This document shows positions 8,411 to 15,159 of a stretch of 64,000 nt of DNA, piece after piece. The position numbers and the translations under genes were made by a program. Within the stretch, counting starts at the first letter, position 1. Every line of letters starts with the position of its first letter. Origin of the DNA: Jatrophihabitans sp035642535 (lineage in GTDB: Bacteria > Actinomycetota > Actinomycetes > Mycobacteriales > Jatrophihabitantaceae); contig DASQSE010000132.1 of NCBI GenBank assembly GCA_035642535.1, forward strand, positions 1 to 64,000, given 5' to 3'. Below the pieces are notes generated by a model. The model was not told the DNA's origin, made no database searches, and saw nothing but the letters and a program-made list of their open reading frames with translations.

Positions 8411-9085
8411 ATGTACAAGTATTGTCCGGATTGCCGGCAGGATCTGCGCGTCAGCAAGTTCCAGTGCAATTCGCGAAGCAGGACGGCCTCGGCGTCTACT
8501 GCGTTGACTGCGCCAATGCGAGGCAAGCTGAGAGCCGGCGACGGCGGCTTGGTCCGCGGCGGAACAGAATTAGGCGGCGTGATCTCCTGGTGCCCCGGAC
8601 CACAAGTGGTGTCCAGAGTGCAGTCTGATAAAGCCGCTGAGCGAGTTTCCTTGAAATAGAAGTCAGCGGTCCGGCTATATGACCTACTGCAAGCCATGTC
8701 ACGACGCGATCGGTCGACGTGACAAGGAAAGTATGGCGGCGCGCGGAATTACCATCTGCGGCGCCGATACGGGATTACCGCGCAGCACTTCGATCAGCTG
8801 TTTGCCGAGCAGGGTGGTCTGTGCGCGATCTGCCAGGAGGCGCCGGCCGAGCACGTCGACCACGATCACCGCACCGGTCGGGTGCGCGGTCTGCTGTGTT
8901 TCAACTGCAACGGCGCGCTCGGTCAGTTCCGCGAGCGCGCCGACCTGACGTTGCGCGCCTTCGCATATCTAGGCCGCGAACCGGGGCAGTCGACCGCCGA
9001 TCTGCCGGTCTTCAAGTTCGGCGTCTGCCATGGCGGTGACACCGACGTACGGCCGGAAGGCGAGACCTGGCCGGAGTCGGCCTGA
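8411..9085 (+). pseudogene. Broken endonuclease VII-like (HNH, zinc-binding) gene between pup and prcB
   Basis: Homologous segments lie in three shifting frames. MYKYCPDCRQDL (from 8411) continues after a shift near 8468 as DGLGVYCVDCANAR, shifts again near 8597 to DHKWCPECSLIKPL, meets an in-frame TGA at 8652-8654, continues with TYCKPCHDAIGRRDKE, shifts near 8730, then reads YHLRRRYGITAQHFDQL, CAICQEAPAEHVDHDH and LLCFNCNG to a stop at 9085. Each shift equals loss of one base. Together they rebuild a protein of about 225 residues with CxxC pairs and the His-Asp-His and Asn of the recombination endonuclease VII fold. Base composition over 8390-8740 is AT-richer than around it. Three deletions plus a stop indicate a decayed gene; sequencing error is less likely because neighbouring genes are intact. 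Confidence 0.8.
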
Positions 9086-9114
9086 CCAGCATGCGAGCGC
9101 GGTACTCGCGTCGG

Positions 9115-9120
9115 TAGGGT
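9115..9120 (+). promoter_or_regulatory. -10 element of prcBA (TAGGGT)
   Basis: TAGGGT at this place would start a transcript near 9127 and leave a ~30-nt leader with a GAGGAG ribosome site before the prcB ATG. It would free prcBA from read-through across the broken gene upstream. Confidence 0.5.
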
Positions 9121-9157
9121 CGCTTTGATCCGCCTGTCCAAGCGAGGAGCGCCCTTG

Positions 9158-9973
9158 ATGAGCGACCATCCGAACGGAATCCTGCGCTATGCCACCATGC
9201 CGGGATCGTCGTCGTTCACCGAGTTCCTGGCTGTGGCGGCACCTGGCCTGCTGCCGGGCCGAGTGGGTGACGTCGGCACGGCGCGGCACGGCACCACGAT
9301 CGTGGCCGCCATCTTCGCCGAAGGCGTGATCATGGCCGGCGACCGGCGCGCGACTGCCGGCAGCCTCATCGCGCAGCATGACATCGAGAAGGTCTTCGCC
9401 ACGGACGACTACTCGCTCGTCGGCATCGCCGGCGTCGCCGGGCTCGGTGTCGAAGTCGTGCGTCTCTACCAGGTGGAGCTCGAGCACTACGAGAAGATCG
9501 AGGGCACCGATCTCACCCTCGACGGCAAGGCCAACCGGCTCGCGACCATGATCCGCGGCAACCTGGGCGAGGCGCTGCAGGGTCTCGCCGTCGTTCCGCT
9601 CTTTGCCGGCTTCGATCTCGACGCTGCCGACGCAGCCACGGCAGGGCGCATCTACAGCTTCGACGTCGTCGGCGGCCGGTACGCCGAGCAGTACTACCAC
9701 GGGGTGGGGTCCGGTTCGCTGTTCGCGCGCGGTGCGCTCAAGAAGCTATGGCGTCCCGGCCTCGACCGCGCGACGGCGATTCGGGTGATGTTGGAATCGC
9801 TATATGACGCCGCGGATGAGGATTCCGCCACCGGCGGACCCGACATCACGCGCGGTATCTTCCCGATCGTCATGACCGCCACCGCGTCCGGCACGGCGCG
9901 GGTCGATGACGAGGAGCTCGAAGAGGTCGTGCGCGCGATCCTGGCCGACCGCGAAGCGCACCCAGGGAGCTGA
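9158..9973 (+). CDS. prcB: 20S proteasome beta subunit, catalytic
   Basis: 271 residues from the ATG at 9158, chosen for its GAGGAG site 8 nt upstream; in-frame TTG codons at 9125 and 9155 are alternatives. A 45-residue propeptide ends in RHG before the catalytic threonine (Thr46, TTIVAA), which becomes residue 1 of the mature subunit by self-cleavage. The other active-site residues are present: Asp in AGDRRAT (mature 17) and Lys in DIEKVF (mature 33). Fourteen copies form the two inner rings of the core particle. The prcA start follows 6 nt after the stop, so the two subunits are co-expressed. Confidence 0.97.
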   Translation: MSDHPNGILRYATMPGSSSFTEFLAVAAPGLLPGRVGDVGTARHGTTIVAAIFAEGVIMAGDRRATAGSLIAQHDIEKVFATDDYSLVGIAGVAGLGVEVVRLYQVELEHYEKIEGTDLTLDGKANRLATMIRGNLGEALQGLAVVPLFAGFDLDAADAATAGRIYSFDVVGGRYAEQYYHGVGSGSLFARGALKKLWRPGLDRATAIRVMLESLYDAADEDSATGGPDITRGIFPIVMTATASGTARVDDEELEEVVRAILADREAHPGS

Positions 9974-9979
9974 TCACAA

Positions 9980-10747
9980 ATGACAATGCCGTTCTACGTC
10001 TCGGCCGAGCAGCTCATGCGCGACCGCTCCGAGTACGCGCGCAAGGGCATCGCGCGCGGCCGGGGCGTCATTGTCGTCACCTACGTCGACGGCGTGCTGT
10101 TCGTCGCCGAGAACGCCAGCCCGACATTGCACAAGGTCAGCGAGATCTACGACCGCATCGGATTCGCCGGTGTCGGCAAGTACAACGAGTACGAGAACCT
10201 GCGGGTGGCCGGGATCCGGCTCGCCGATCTGCGCGGCTACTCCTACGACCGCCGCGACGTGACAGCCCGCGCGCTGGCCAACGCCTATGCCCAGACGCTC
10301 GGCACGATCTTCACCGAGCAGCAGAAGCCGTACGAGGTGGAGATCTGCGTCGCCGAGGTGGGGGAGCGCGCCGAGGACGATCAGATGTACCGGCTCACCT
10401 ACGACGGCACCATCGTCGACGAGCCGGAGTTCCTCGCGATGGGCGGGCAGGCCGACCTGCTCACCAACGCGATGCGCGACGCGTTCGCGCCCAGCCTCGG
10501 ATTGCGCGACGCGCTGGGCGTCGCCGTACGTGCCCTGGGTTCGGCGGGCGGGCCGGACGGTGCGCCGCGCGCGCTGCCCGCCAGCCAACTCGAAGTGGCC
10601 GTCCTCGACCGCACGCGGGGCAAGCGCAAGTTCCGGCGCCTTTCCGGGCTCGCGCTGACCGATCTGCTGCCCAGCGCCTCGAGCGGTGAACCGGCCCCCG
10701 ACGAGGGCGACGATGCCTCGACGTCGACACCGGAAGCAGACGCTTAG
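9980..10747 (+). CDS. prcA: 20S proteasome alpha subunit
   Basis: 255 residues, close to the family length. It matches PrcA along its length: MPFYVSAEQLMRDRSEYARK, VLFVAENAS, YDRRDVTARALANAYAQTLG and TIFTEQQKPYEVEICVAEVG. The N-terminal helix forms the gate of the outer ring. The C-terminal ~25 residues are acidic and disordered and do not show the GQYL motif typical of many alpha subunits, so contact with accessory factors may differ. It forms the outer rings around PrcB. It is convergent with the Rieske gene, 7 nt away. Confidence 0.96.
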   Translation: MTMPFYVSAEQLMRDRSEYARKGIARGRGVIVVTYVDGVLFVAENASPTLHKVSEIYDRIGFAGVGKYNEYENLRVAGIRLADLRGYSYDRRDVTARALANAYAQTLGTIFTEQQKPYEVEICVAEVGERAEDDQMYRLTYDGTIVDEPEFLAMGGQADLLTNAMRDAFAPSLGLRDALGVAVRALGSAGGPDGAPRALPASQLEVAVLDRTRGKRKFRRLSGLALTDLLPSASSGEPAPDEGDDASTSTPEADA

Positions 10748-10754
10748 CCCCGCG

Positions 10755-11213
10755 CTAGGCCGGGTCGGCGACGACCTTGCCGTCGGTGACCTGTACCGCG
10801 ATCTTGGGCAATGGTCGCGCGGCGGGGCCCTGCAGCACCTTGCCGGTCAGCGCGTCGAACTGCGATCCGTGACACGGGCAGTCCAGCTTGTCGCCATGCG
10901 CCTGAACGGTGCAGCCCAGGTGCGTGCACGTGGCGCTGAACGCAACCGCCTTGTCGGCCGTGGGACGTGCCACGACGCCGGCAGAGCCGTCCGGCAGCGT
11001 GACCGCGACGGCCTGCCCGACCGGGATGCTGGCCAGCTTTGCGAGCGAATCGTCGCCGCCCCCGCCGTTCGCCGGCGCGCCCGCCGGTTGGCTCCCGCCG
11101 CTGCCGGACGAGGAACAGGCGGCCAGCGCGAGGGCGCCTGCGGTGCCCGCGCCGGCGAGCAGCACGGTGCGTCGGGTAGGTGTCAGGTTGGCCAGGCGTT
11201 GCGTTTCGGTCAC
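10755..11213 (-). CDS. Tat-exported Rieske (2Fe-2S) lipoprotein
   Basis: 152 residues. A twin-arginine signal (TPTRRTVLLAG, residues 11-21) ends in a lipobox LALAAC with Cys33 as the lipid anchor. A Gly/Ser-rich linker follows, then a Rieske domain whose cluster ligands are CTHLGC and CPCHGS (Cys and His in each). Folded iron-sulfur proteins need Tat export; tatC is encoded at 18745. It is a small stand-alone Rieske protein, not the QcrA subunit, which has N-terminal membrane helices. It likely passes electrons at the outer membrane face; the partner is unknown. Confidence 0.9.
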   Translation of the reverse strand: MTETQRLANLTPTRRTVLLAGAGTAGALALAACSSSGSGGSQPAGAPANGGGGDDSLAKLASIPVGQAVAVTLPDGSAGVVARPTADKAVAFSATCTHLGCTVQAHGDKLDCPCHGSQFDALTGKVLQGPAARPLPKIAVQVTDGKVVADPA

Positions 11214-11242
11214 GAAATAAGCTACGCACGTCCGATGTGGTT

Positions 11243-11270
11243 CGGTTCAGAGACGTGCACGATTGAACCG
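11243..11270. promoter_or_regulatory. Perfect 7-bp dyad between the Rieske and sigma-factor genes
   Basis: CGGTTCA (11243-11249) and TGAACCG (11264-11270) are exact inverted repeats with a 14-nt spacer, in the divergent promoter region. The right arm contains GAACC, similar to the -35 element of many ECF sigma promoters, so autoregulation is possible. Confidence 0.4.
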
Positions 11271-11349
11271 GCGGACCCCGGCTGCCGTTGCGTCCTATGT
11301 GACCAGGACGCTGTTGGCGGAGCCGCCGTTGACGCGCCGCGGGGGTGAC

Positions 11350-11859
11350 GTGAAGACCGACGACGGCGAGCTGTTACGTGCCTTGCACGAGCAGCACGGC
11401 GTTGCGCTGTGGTCGTACGTCGTGGGATTGACCAACGGCGACCGCGCGCAGGCGCAGGACGTCGTGCAGGAAACGATGCTGCGGGCGTGGCGAAACCCAC
11501 AGGTGCTCGCGCAAACGTCCGGCTCCGCGCGCGGCTGGCTGTTCACCGTCGCCAAGCGCATCGTGATCGATGACTGGCGTACCGCGAGAACGCGCCGCGA
11601 GCGGGTTACCGAGAAGCTGCCAGAACAGGGGGTGCCTGACGACACCGAGCACGTCGTGGACCGGCACCTCGTCGTCGCCGCGCTGCGCACCCTGTCCGCA
11701 GAGCACCGCGCCGTCCTGCTCGAGTGCTACTTCCGCGGCTCTTCGGTCGCAGAGGCCGCCGCCGCGCTCGGCATCCCGCCGGGCACCGTCAAGTCCCGAA
11801 CCCATTACGCCCTGCGTGCGCTCCGCCTCGCCGTCGAGGAGTTGGGAGGTGTGCTGTGA
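11350..11859 (+). CDS. ECF RNA polymerase sigma factor (SigL/SigK-like)
   Basis: 169 residues from a GTG at 11350; the frame extends further upstream but the family start and a GGGGGTG ribosome site favour this codon. Region 2 contains DVVQETMLRAWRNP; region 4 contains AVLLECYFRGSSVAEAAAAL and the recognition helix in GIPPGTVKSRTHYALR. The next gene overlaps its stop by GTGA and encodes a zinc-type anti-sigma factor, so the pair forms a classic switch. The SigK/SigL-type assignment rests on the pairing and region 4 wording and is moderate. Confidence 0.92.
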   Translation: MKTDDGELLRALHEQHGVALWSYVVGLTNGDRAQAQDVVQETMLRAWRNPQVLAQTSGSARGWLFTVAKRIVIDDWRTARTRRERVTEKLPEQGVPDDTEHVVDRHLVVAALRTLSAEHRAVLLECYFRGSSVAEAAAALGIPPGTVKSRTHYALRALRLAVEELGGVL

Positions 11860-12503
11860 GTTCCTTCGACGATCCATTCCGCTATGACGACGCAGCGTAC
11901 GTTCTCGGTGCGCTGGATGCGGGGGAGCGCGCAGCCTTCGAGGCTCATTTCGCCACTTGCCCGGACTGCCAGGCGCGAGTGGCCGAGGCACGTGCCGGTC
12001 GCGACCTGCTCGCCGGTGTCCAGTGGAGCGACCTGGACGAGCAGCCGCCGGTGCCCGACACGCTGCTGCCCGGTCTGCTGCGCTCCGCGCGCCGCGAACG
12101 CAACCGACGCCGCTGGCTCACCACGTCGCTCGGCGCAGTGGCCGCCGCTTGCCTGATCGCGCTCGCGGTCGTCGTCTGGCCGTCGGGATCCAGCACCTCG
12201 CCGGGCGAGCCGTTCGCCGCGGTGCGGCCCAGTCCGGTAGCGGCCACCGGAAAGCTCATAGCGAAGCGTTGGGGCACCGAGATCGACGTGATGTGCCGCT
12301 ACCGGGTCGACGCCGACCGCTACGTGCCCTATGACCTGGTCGTGATCGACAAGTTCGGCGACAAGCATCCGGCCGGCAACTGGGCGCTGCCGGAAGGGTC
12401 GGAGATGACCTTCACCGGTGGGACGTCGGTCCAGTTGTCGCAGATCGACCGGGTGCAGATCACCCTCACCGACGGCACGCCGATCCTGCAGTTGAGAGCC
12501 TGA
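11856..12503 (+). CDS. Anti-sigma factor with zinc-finger domain and one TM helix
   Basis: 215 residues. The cytoplasmic N-terminus carries the ZAS motif HFATCPDC (His-x3-Cys-x2-Cys) after YVLGALDAGERAAFEAH. One transmembrane helix lies at about residues 90-110 (SLGAVAAACLIALAVVVW), and the exported C-terminus is an RskA-like beta domain (about 125-215). It should hold the upstream sigma factor until a signal triggers release, by redox at the zinc site or by proteolysis. It starts at GTG inside the sigma stop and ends 4 nt from the convergent cupin gene. Confidence 0.9.
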   Translation: MSSFDDPFRYDDAAYVLGALDAGERAAFEAHFATCPDCQARVAEARAGRDLLAGVQWSDLDEQPPVPDTLLPGLLRSARRERNRRRWLTTSLGAVAAACLIALAVVVWPSGSSTSPGEPFAAVRPSPVAATGKLIAKRWGTEIDVMCRYRVDADRYVPYDLVVIDKFGDKHPAGNWALPEGSEMTFTGGTSVQLSQIDRVQITLTDGTPILQLRA

Positions 12504-12507
12504 GCGA

Positions 12508-12996
12508 TCACACCCAGTAGGTGTCGTGCCGGAGGTAGAAGTCGGCGCGCTCCTCGTCGGTGAGCGTCCGCTCGCCCTTCCCGATCTCGACGAGCCATTC
12601 GAAGTATTCCTCGCGCGGCGCGCCGGGGGTGAACATCAGCAGCATCGACGCACCCTCGGTCTCGTTCCGGAAGCCGTGCACTCCGCCCTGCGGCACATAG
12701 AGGAAATCGCCGGCCTCGGCCGCCACCCAGTCGGTTCCGTTGTAGAGGTGCACTACTCCGGAGAGGATGTAGAACGACTCGCCGATCGTCCGGTGGAAGT
12801 GCGGGTCGGGGCCGCCCTGCCCGGTGCCGAACGTCCAGCGGTAGAACCCGAATTCGCGATTCGTGTCTGCGCCGAGGGCGAGGTATTCCACGGTGCCGCC
12901 GCGCGAATTGACGAGCTCGGGCTGCTCGGCACTGCGCCGCAGTCGCGCGTTGACCTCGCCGTTGTTGCCGAAGTACCTCGGTTCGGGATATGACAC
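12508..12996 (-). CDS. Cupin domain protein
   Basis: 162 residues with a single cupin barrel. Motif 1 is PHFHRTIGESFYILSG (two His, Glu), and motif 2 lies in GDFLYVPQGGVHGF (His), giving the usual three-His-one-Glu metal site. The gene begins 12 nt after tetR in the alkane operon, so it is probably co-transcribed. Cupins of this kind include dioxygenases, isomerases and small-molecule binders; the substrate is unknown, but expression with alkB points to alkane-derived or fatty compounds. Confidence 0.82.
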   Translation of the reverse strand: MSYPEPRYFGNNGEVNARLRRSAEQPELVNSRGGTVEYLALGADTNREFGFYRWTFGTGQGGPDPHFHRTIGESFYILSGVVHLYNGTDWVAAEAGDFLYVPQGGVHGFRNETEGASMLLMFTPGAPREEYFEWLVEIGKGERTLTDEERADFYLRHDTYWV

Positions 12997-13008
12997 GTCA
13001 TCTCCTGT

Positions 13009-13626
13009 CTAGGCGCCCGGCCGGCCGAGCAGTTCGTCGACGAACGGTGCGAAGACCCGCTCCATGTCGTGGGCTGTCGCGGCGGGATCGCGAGCGGGCA
13101 GCAACGCGTGGCTGATCGCGAGCCGGACCAGCGTCTCGGCGAGCAGTCGCGCATCGTCGGGCCGCACCTGGGGCCACACCTCGGGGATCAACGTCGCGAC
13201 CTGCTCGCTCGCCAGCGCTTGGCCGAGTCCGGTGAGCAAGCGGTGCAGCTCGCCACCCTCGGCGTCCTTCACGATGAGCTGGACCACCGGCTCGTTGGAC
13301 GCCAGCTTCAGGAACAGGTCGAACGCGATGCGCAGCGCGCGGTGCGCGTCGTCGGCGTTCGCGCGCACCGCCTCAGTCACCCGAGCCGTAAGGCCCTCGA
13401 TCTCCTTGGTGACGTACGCCTCGACCAGCGCCTGCCGCGAGCCGAACTCGTTGTACAGCGTCTGCCGGCTCACGCCCGCCGCCGCGGCCACATCGGACAT
13501 CGTGGTGGCGGCCCACCCGCGGGCCCGGACGAGATCTTCGACCGCAGTGACGACCGTCTCCCGCAACAGATTGCGCGCCGCCGTCTGGAACGGCACGCGC
13601 ACCGTCGGGGCTGGCTCGGCATTCAT
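13009..13626 (-). CDS. TetR family regulator of the alkane operon (AlkX-like)
   Basis: 205 residues. The N-terminal helix-turn-helix is clear: TTMSDVAAAAGVSRQTLYNEF (residues about 40-60), followed by the ligand-binding helical domain. It is the third gene after alkB and rubredoxin, and overlaps the rubredoxin stop with ATGA. TetR proteins in this place are known alkane or fatty-acid responsive repressors of their own alkB operon. A perfect inverted repeat at 15074-15102 over the alkB -35 region is its likely operator. Confidence 0.88.
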   Translation of the reverse strand: MNAEPAPTVRVPFQTAARNLLRETVVTAVEDLVRARGWAATTMSDVAAAAGVSRQTLYNEFGSRQALVEAYVTKEIEGLTARVTEAVRANADDAHRALRIAFDLFLKLASNEPVVQLIVKDAEGGELHRLLTGLGQALASEQVATLIPEVWPQVRPDDARLLAETLVRLAISHALLPARDPAATAHDMERVFAPFVDELLGRPGA

Positions 13627-13793
13627 GCTGTGTCCATCGGCACGAAGTCGACCTTCTCACGAACGCCGCAGTCGGGGCAGCACCAGTCGTCCGGCACCGC
13701 GGCCCAGTGCGTCCCGGCCGCAAAGCCCTCGCGCGGCTCGCCGGTCGCCTCGTCGTACACGTAGTCGCAGACCTCGCACCGATACCGCGCCAA
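13623..13793 (-). CDS. Rubredoxin, electron carrier for AlkB
   Basis: 56 residues from a TTG at 13793, chosen because GAGAGGA lies 8 nt upstream and it gives the natural start (M)ARYRCEVC. The iron site uses CEVC and CPDC, with the YDEATGEP turn and DDWCCPDCG of the AlkG2-type rubredoxins that work with alkane hydroxylase. It sits between alkB and tetR. Only one rubredoxin is present, whereas many actinobacterial alk operons have two; its reductase is not in the window. Confidence 0.93.
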   Translation of the reverse strand: MARYRCEVCDYVYDEATGEPREGFAAGTHWAAVPDDWCCPDCGVREKVDFVPMDTA

Positions 13794-13806
13794 GTCGGGA
13801 ATCCTC

Positions 13807-15030
13807 TCAAGCGGCGGACGCCGCGTCGGTGTCCGGCGGCACGCCGTAGCGCGCCAGGATCTTCGCACGCTTGCTCGGCTGGATGTTCGCGAGCGTCACG
13901 TCACCGCCGTAGTGCGCGAGCACCCGCTTGTCCATGACCCGACGCCACAGCGGCGGGAAGTAGGCGAGCAGCACCATCGCCGCGTATCCGGCGGGCAGTT
14001 GCGGCGAGTTGTCGAAGTGGCGCAGCGCCTGGTAGCGACGCGTCGGGTTCGCGTGGTGGTCGCTGTGCCGCTGCAGGTGGTAGAGGAACAGGTTTGTCGT
14101 CAGGTGATTGTTGTTCCAGCTGTGCCGCGGCGTCACCCGCTCGTAGCGCCCGTTCGGCAGCGTTGCCCGCAGCAGGCCGTAGTGCTCCAGGTAGTTGACG
14201 GCCTCGAGCAGACTGAACGCGAGCACTGCCTGGAGCAGTAGGTAGGGCAGCACCACGACACCGAACAAGACAACGAGCACCGCCCACAGCACGACCGTCA
14301 TCGCCCAGGCGTTGAGCACGTCGTTACGCAGCGACAGGCCTCCCCAACTACCCTTGCCCATCCGGCGCAGGCGCTTCTTCTCGAGCCGCCAGCCGTTCCG
14401 CACGCTGCCGACCACGGTGCGCGGCCAGAACCGCCAGAACGACTCGCCCAGCCGGCTGGTGGCCGGGTCGTCAGGCGTCGCAACCCGGACATGGTGGCCG
14501 CGGTTGTGCTCGATGAAGAAGTGTCCGTACCCGCACGGGGCGAGCGCGATGCGGGCGAACCAGCGTTCGAGATGCTCCTTCTTGTGGCCGAGTTCGTGCG
14601 CGGTGTTGATCGCGACGCCGTTCAGCATGCCGAGCGTGGTGGCGACGCCGAGCCGATCCACGATCGGCAGCCCGCCGTGCCGGGTCATCAACCAGAGGCC
14701 GACGAACAGAGTCAGGAACTGCAGCGGCAGGAACAGATAGGTGATCCACCGGTAGTAGCGATCATGCTCGAGCCAAGCGACGACCTCCTCCGGAGGGTTG
14801 CTCGCGTCGTCGCCGATCACCAGGTCGAGCAGCGGGATCATGCCGTACACGACCATCGGGCCGATCCACCAGAACACGCCCGAACCGGAGACGTTGACCA
14901 GGCCCCAACCTCCGAACATGAAGAGGGGGACGACCGTGCCGAGCAGCCACAGATAGCGCTTGCGATCACGCCAGGCGGGGCGTTCGTCACCGACTGCTAC
15001 CGCCCGTCCGGACAGGGAACCGTTCCGCAT
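13807..15030 (-). CDS. alkB: Alkane 1-monooxygenase
   Basis: 407 residues, an integral-membrane non-haem di-iron enzyme that hydroxylates the end carbon of n-alkanes with electrons from rubredoxin. All histidine boxes are present: HELGHK, EHNRGHH and LQRHSDHH, plus the NYLEHYGL motif. About six hydrophobic helices surround them. I chose the ATG at 15030 over the GTG at 15039 because AGGTG lies 6 nt before it. It heads an operon with rubredoxin, tetR and cupin, which interrupts the proteasome gene cluster between prcA and pafA. Confidence 0.96.
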   Translation of the reverse strand: MRNGSLSGRAVAVGDERPAWRDRKRYLWLLGTVVPLFMFGGWGLVNVSGSGVFWWIGPMVVYGMIPLLDLVIGDDASNPPEEVVAWLEHDRYYRWITYLFLPLQFLTLFVGLWLMTRHGGLPIVDRLGVATTLGMLNGVAINTAHELGHKKEHLERWFARIALAPCGYGHFFIEHNRGHHVRVATPDDPATSRLGESFWRFWPRTVVGSVRNGWRLEKKRLRRMGKGSWGGLSLRNDVLNAWAMTVVLWAVLVVLFGVVVLPYLLLQAVLAFSLLEAVNYLEHYGLLRATLPNGRYERVTPRHSWNNNHLTTNLFLYHLQRHSDHHANPTRRYQALRHFDNSPQLPAGYAAMVLLAYFPPLWRRVMDKRVLAHYGGDVTLANIQPSKRAKILARYGVPPDTDAASAA

Positions 15031-15053
15031 GCCGAACACCTCGATTTGACACT

Positions 15054-15082
15054 GCTGTAGGCACCGTCCTGTTGATTTACAA
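15054..15082 (-). promoter_or_regulatory. alkB promoter (-35 TTGTAA, -10 TACAGC)
   Basis: On the minus strand TTGTAA (15077-15082) and TACAGC (15054-15059) are separated by exactly 17 nt. The -35 lies inside the left arm of the dyad, so regulator binding would block polymerase. Confidence 0.5.
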
Positions 15083-15102
15083 AATCATGCCATTTGTAAA
15101 TC
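15074..15102. promoter_or_regulatory. Perfect 10-bp inverted repeat, likely AlkX-type TetR operator
   Basis: GATTTACAAA (15074-15083) and TTTGTAAATC (15093-15102) are exact inverted repeats with a 9-nt spacer, in AT-rich sequence within a GC-rich window. They overlap the alkB -35 element and lie 46 nt from the pafA -10 box. The operon's own TetR regulator is the natural candidate to bind. Confidence 0.75.
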
Positions 15103-15147
15103 AGATTCGCAAGAGATTTGCCAGCGGAAAGTTCGGCCGCGCCCGTC

Positions 15148-15153
15148 TAGGCT
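15148..15153 (+). promoter_or_regulatory. -10 element of pafA (TAGGCT, leaderless type)
   Basis: TAGGCT followed by 6 nt and the GTG start. There is no ribosome site, in line with a leaderless transcript. Confidence 0.55.
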
Positions 15154-15159
15154 TGGCGC

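Noticed and set aside
8362..8628. 88-codon frame as a separate gene after pup
   Set aside because: Its middle part is one piece of the broken endonuclease VII gene, and its start region overlaps the pup end.
9125..9157. TTG at 9125 as the prcB start
   Set aside because: It lies only 4 nt after the -10 box and has no ribosome site; the ATG at 9158 has GAGGAG at good distance.
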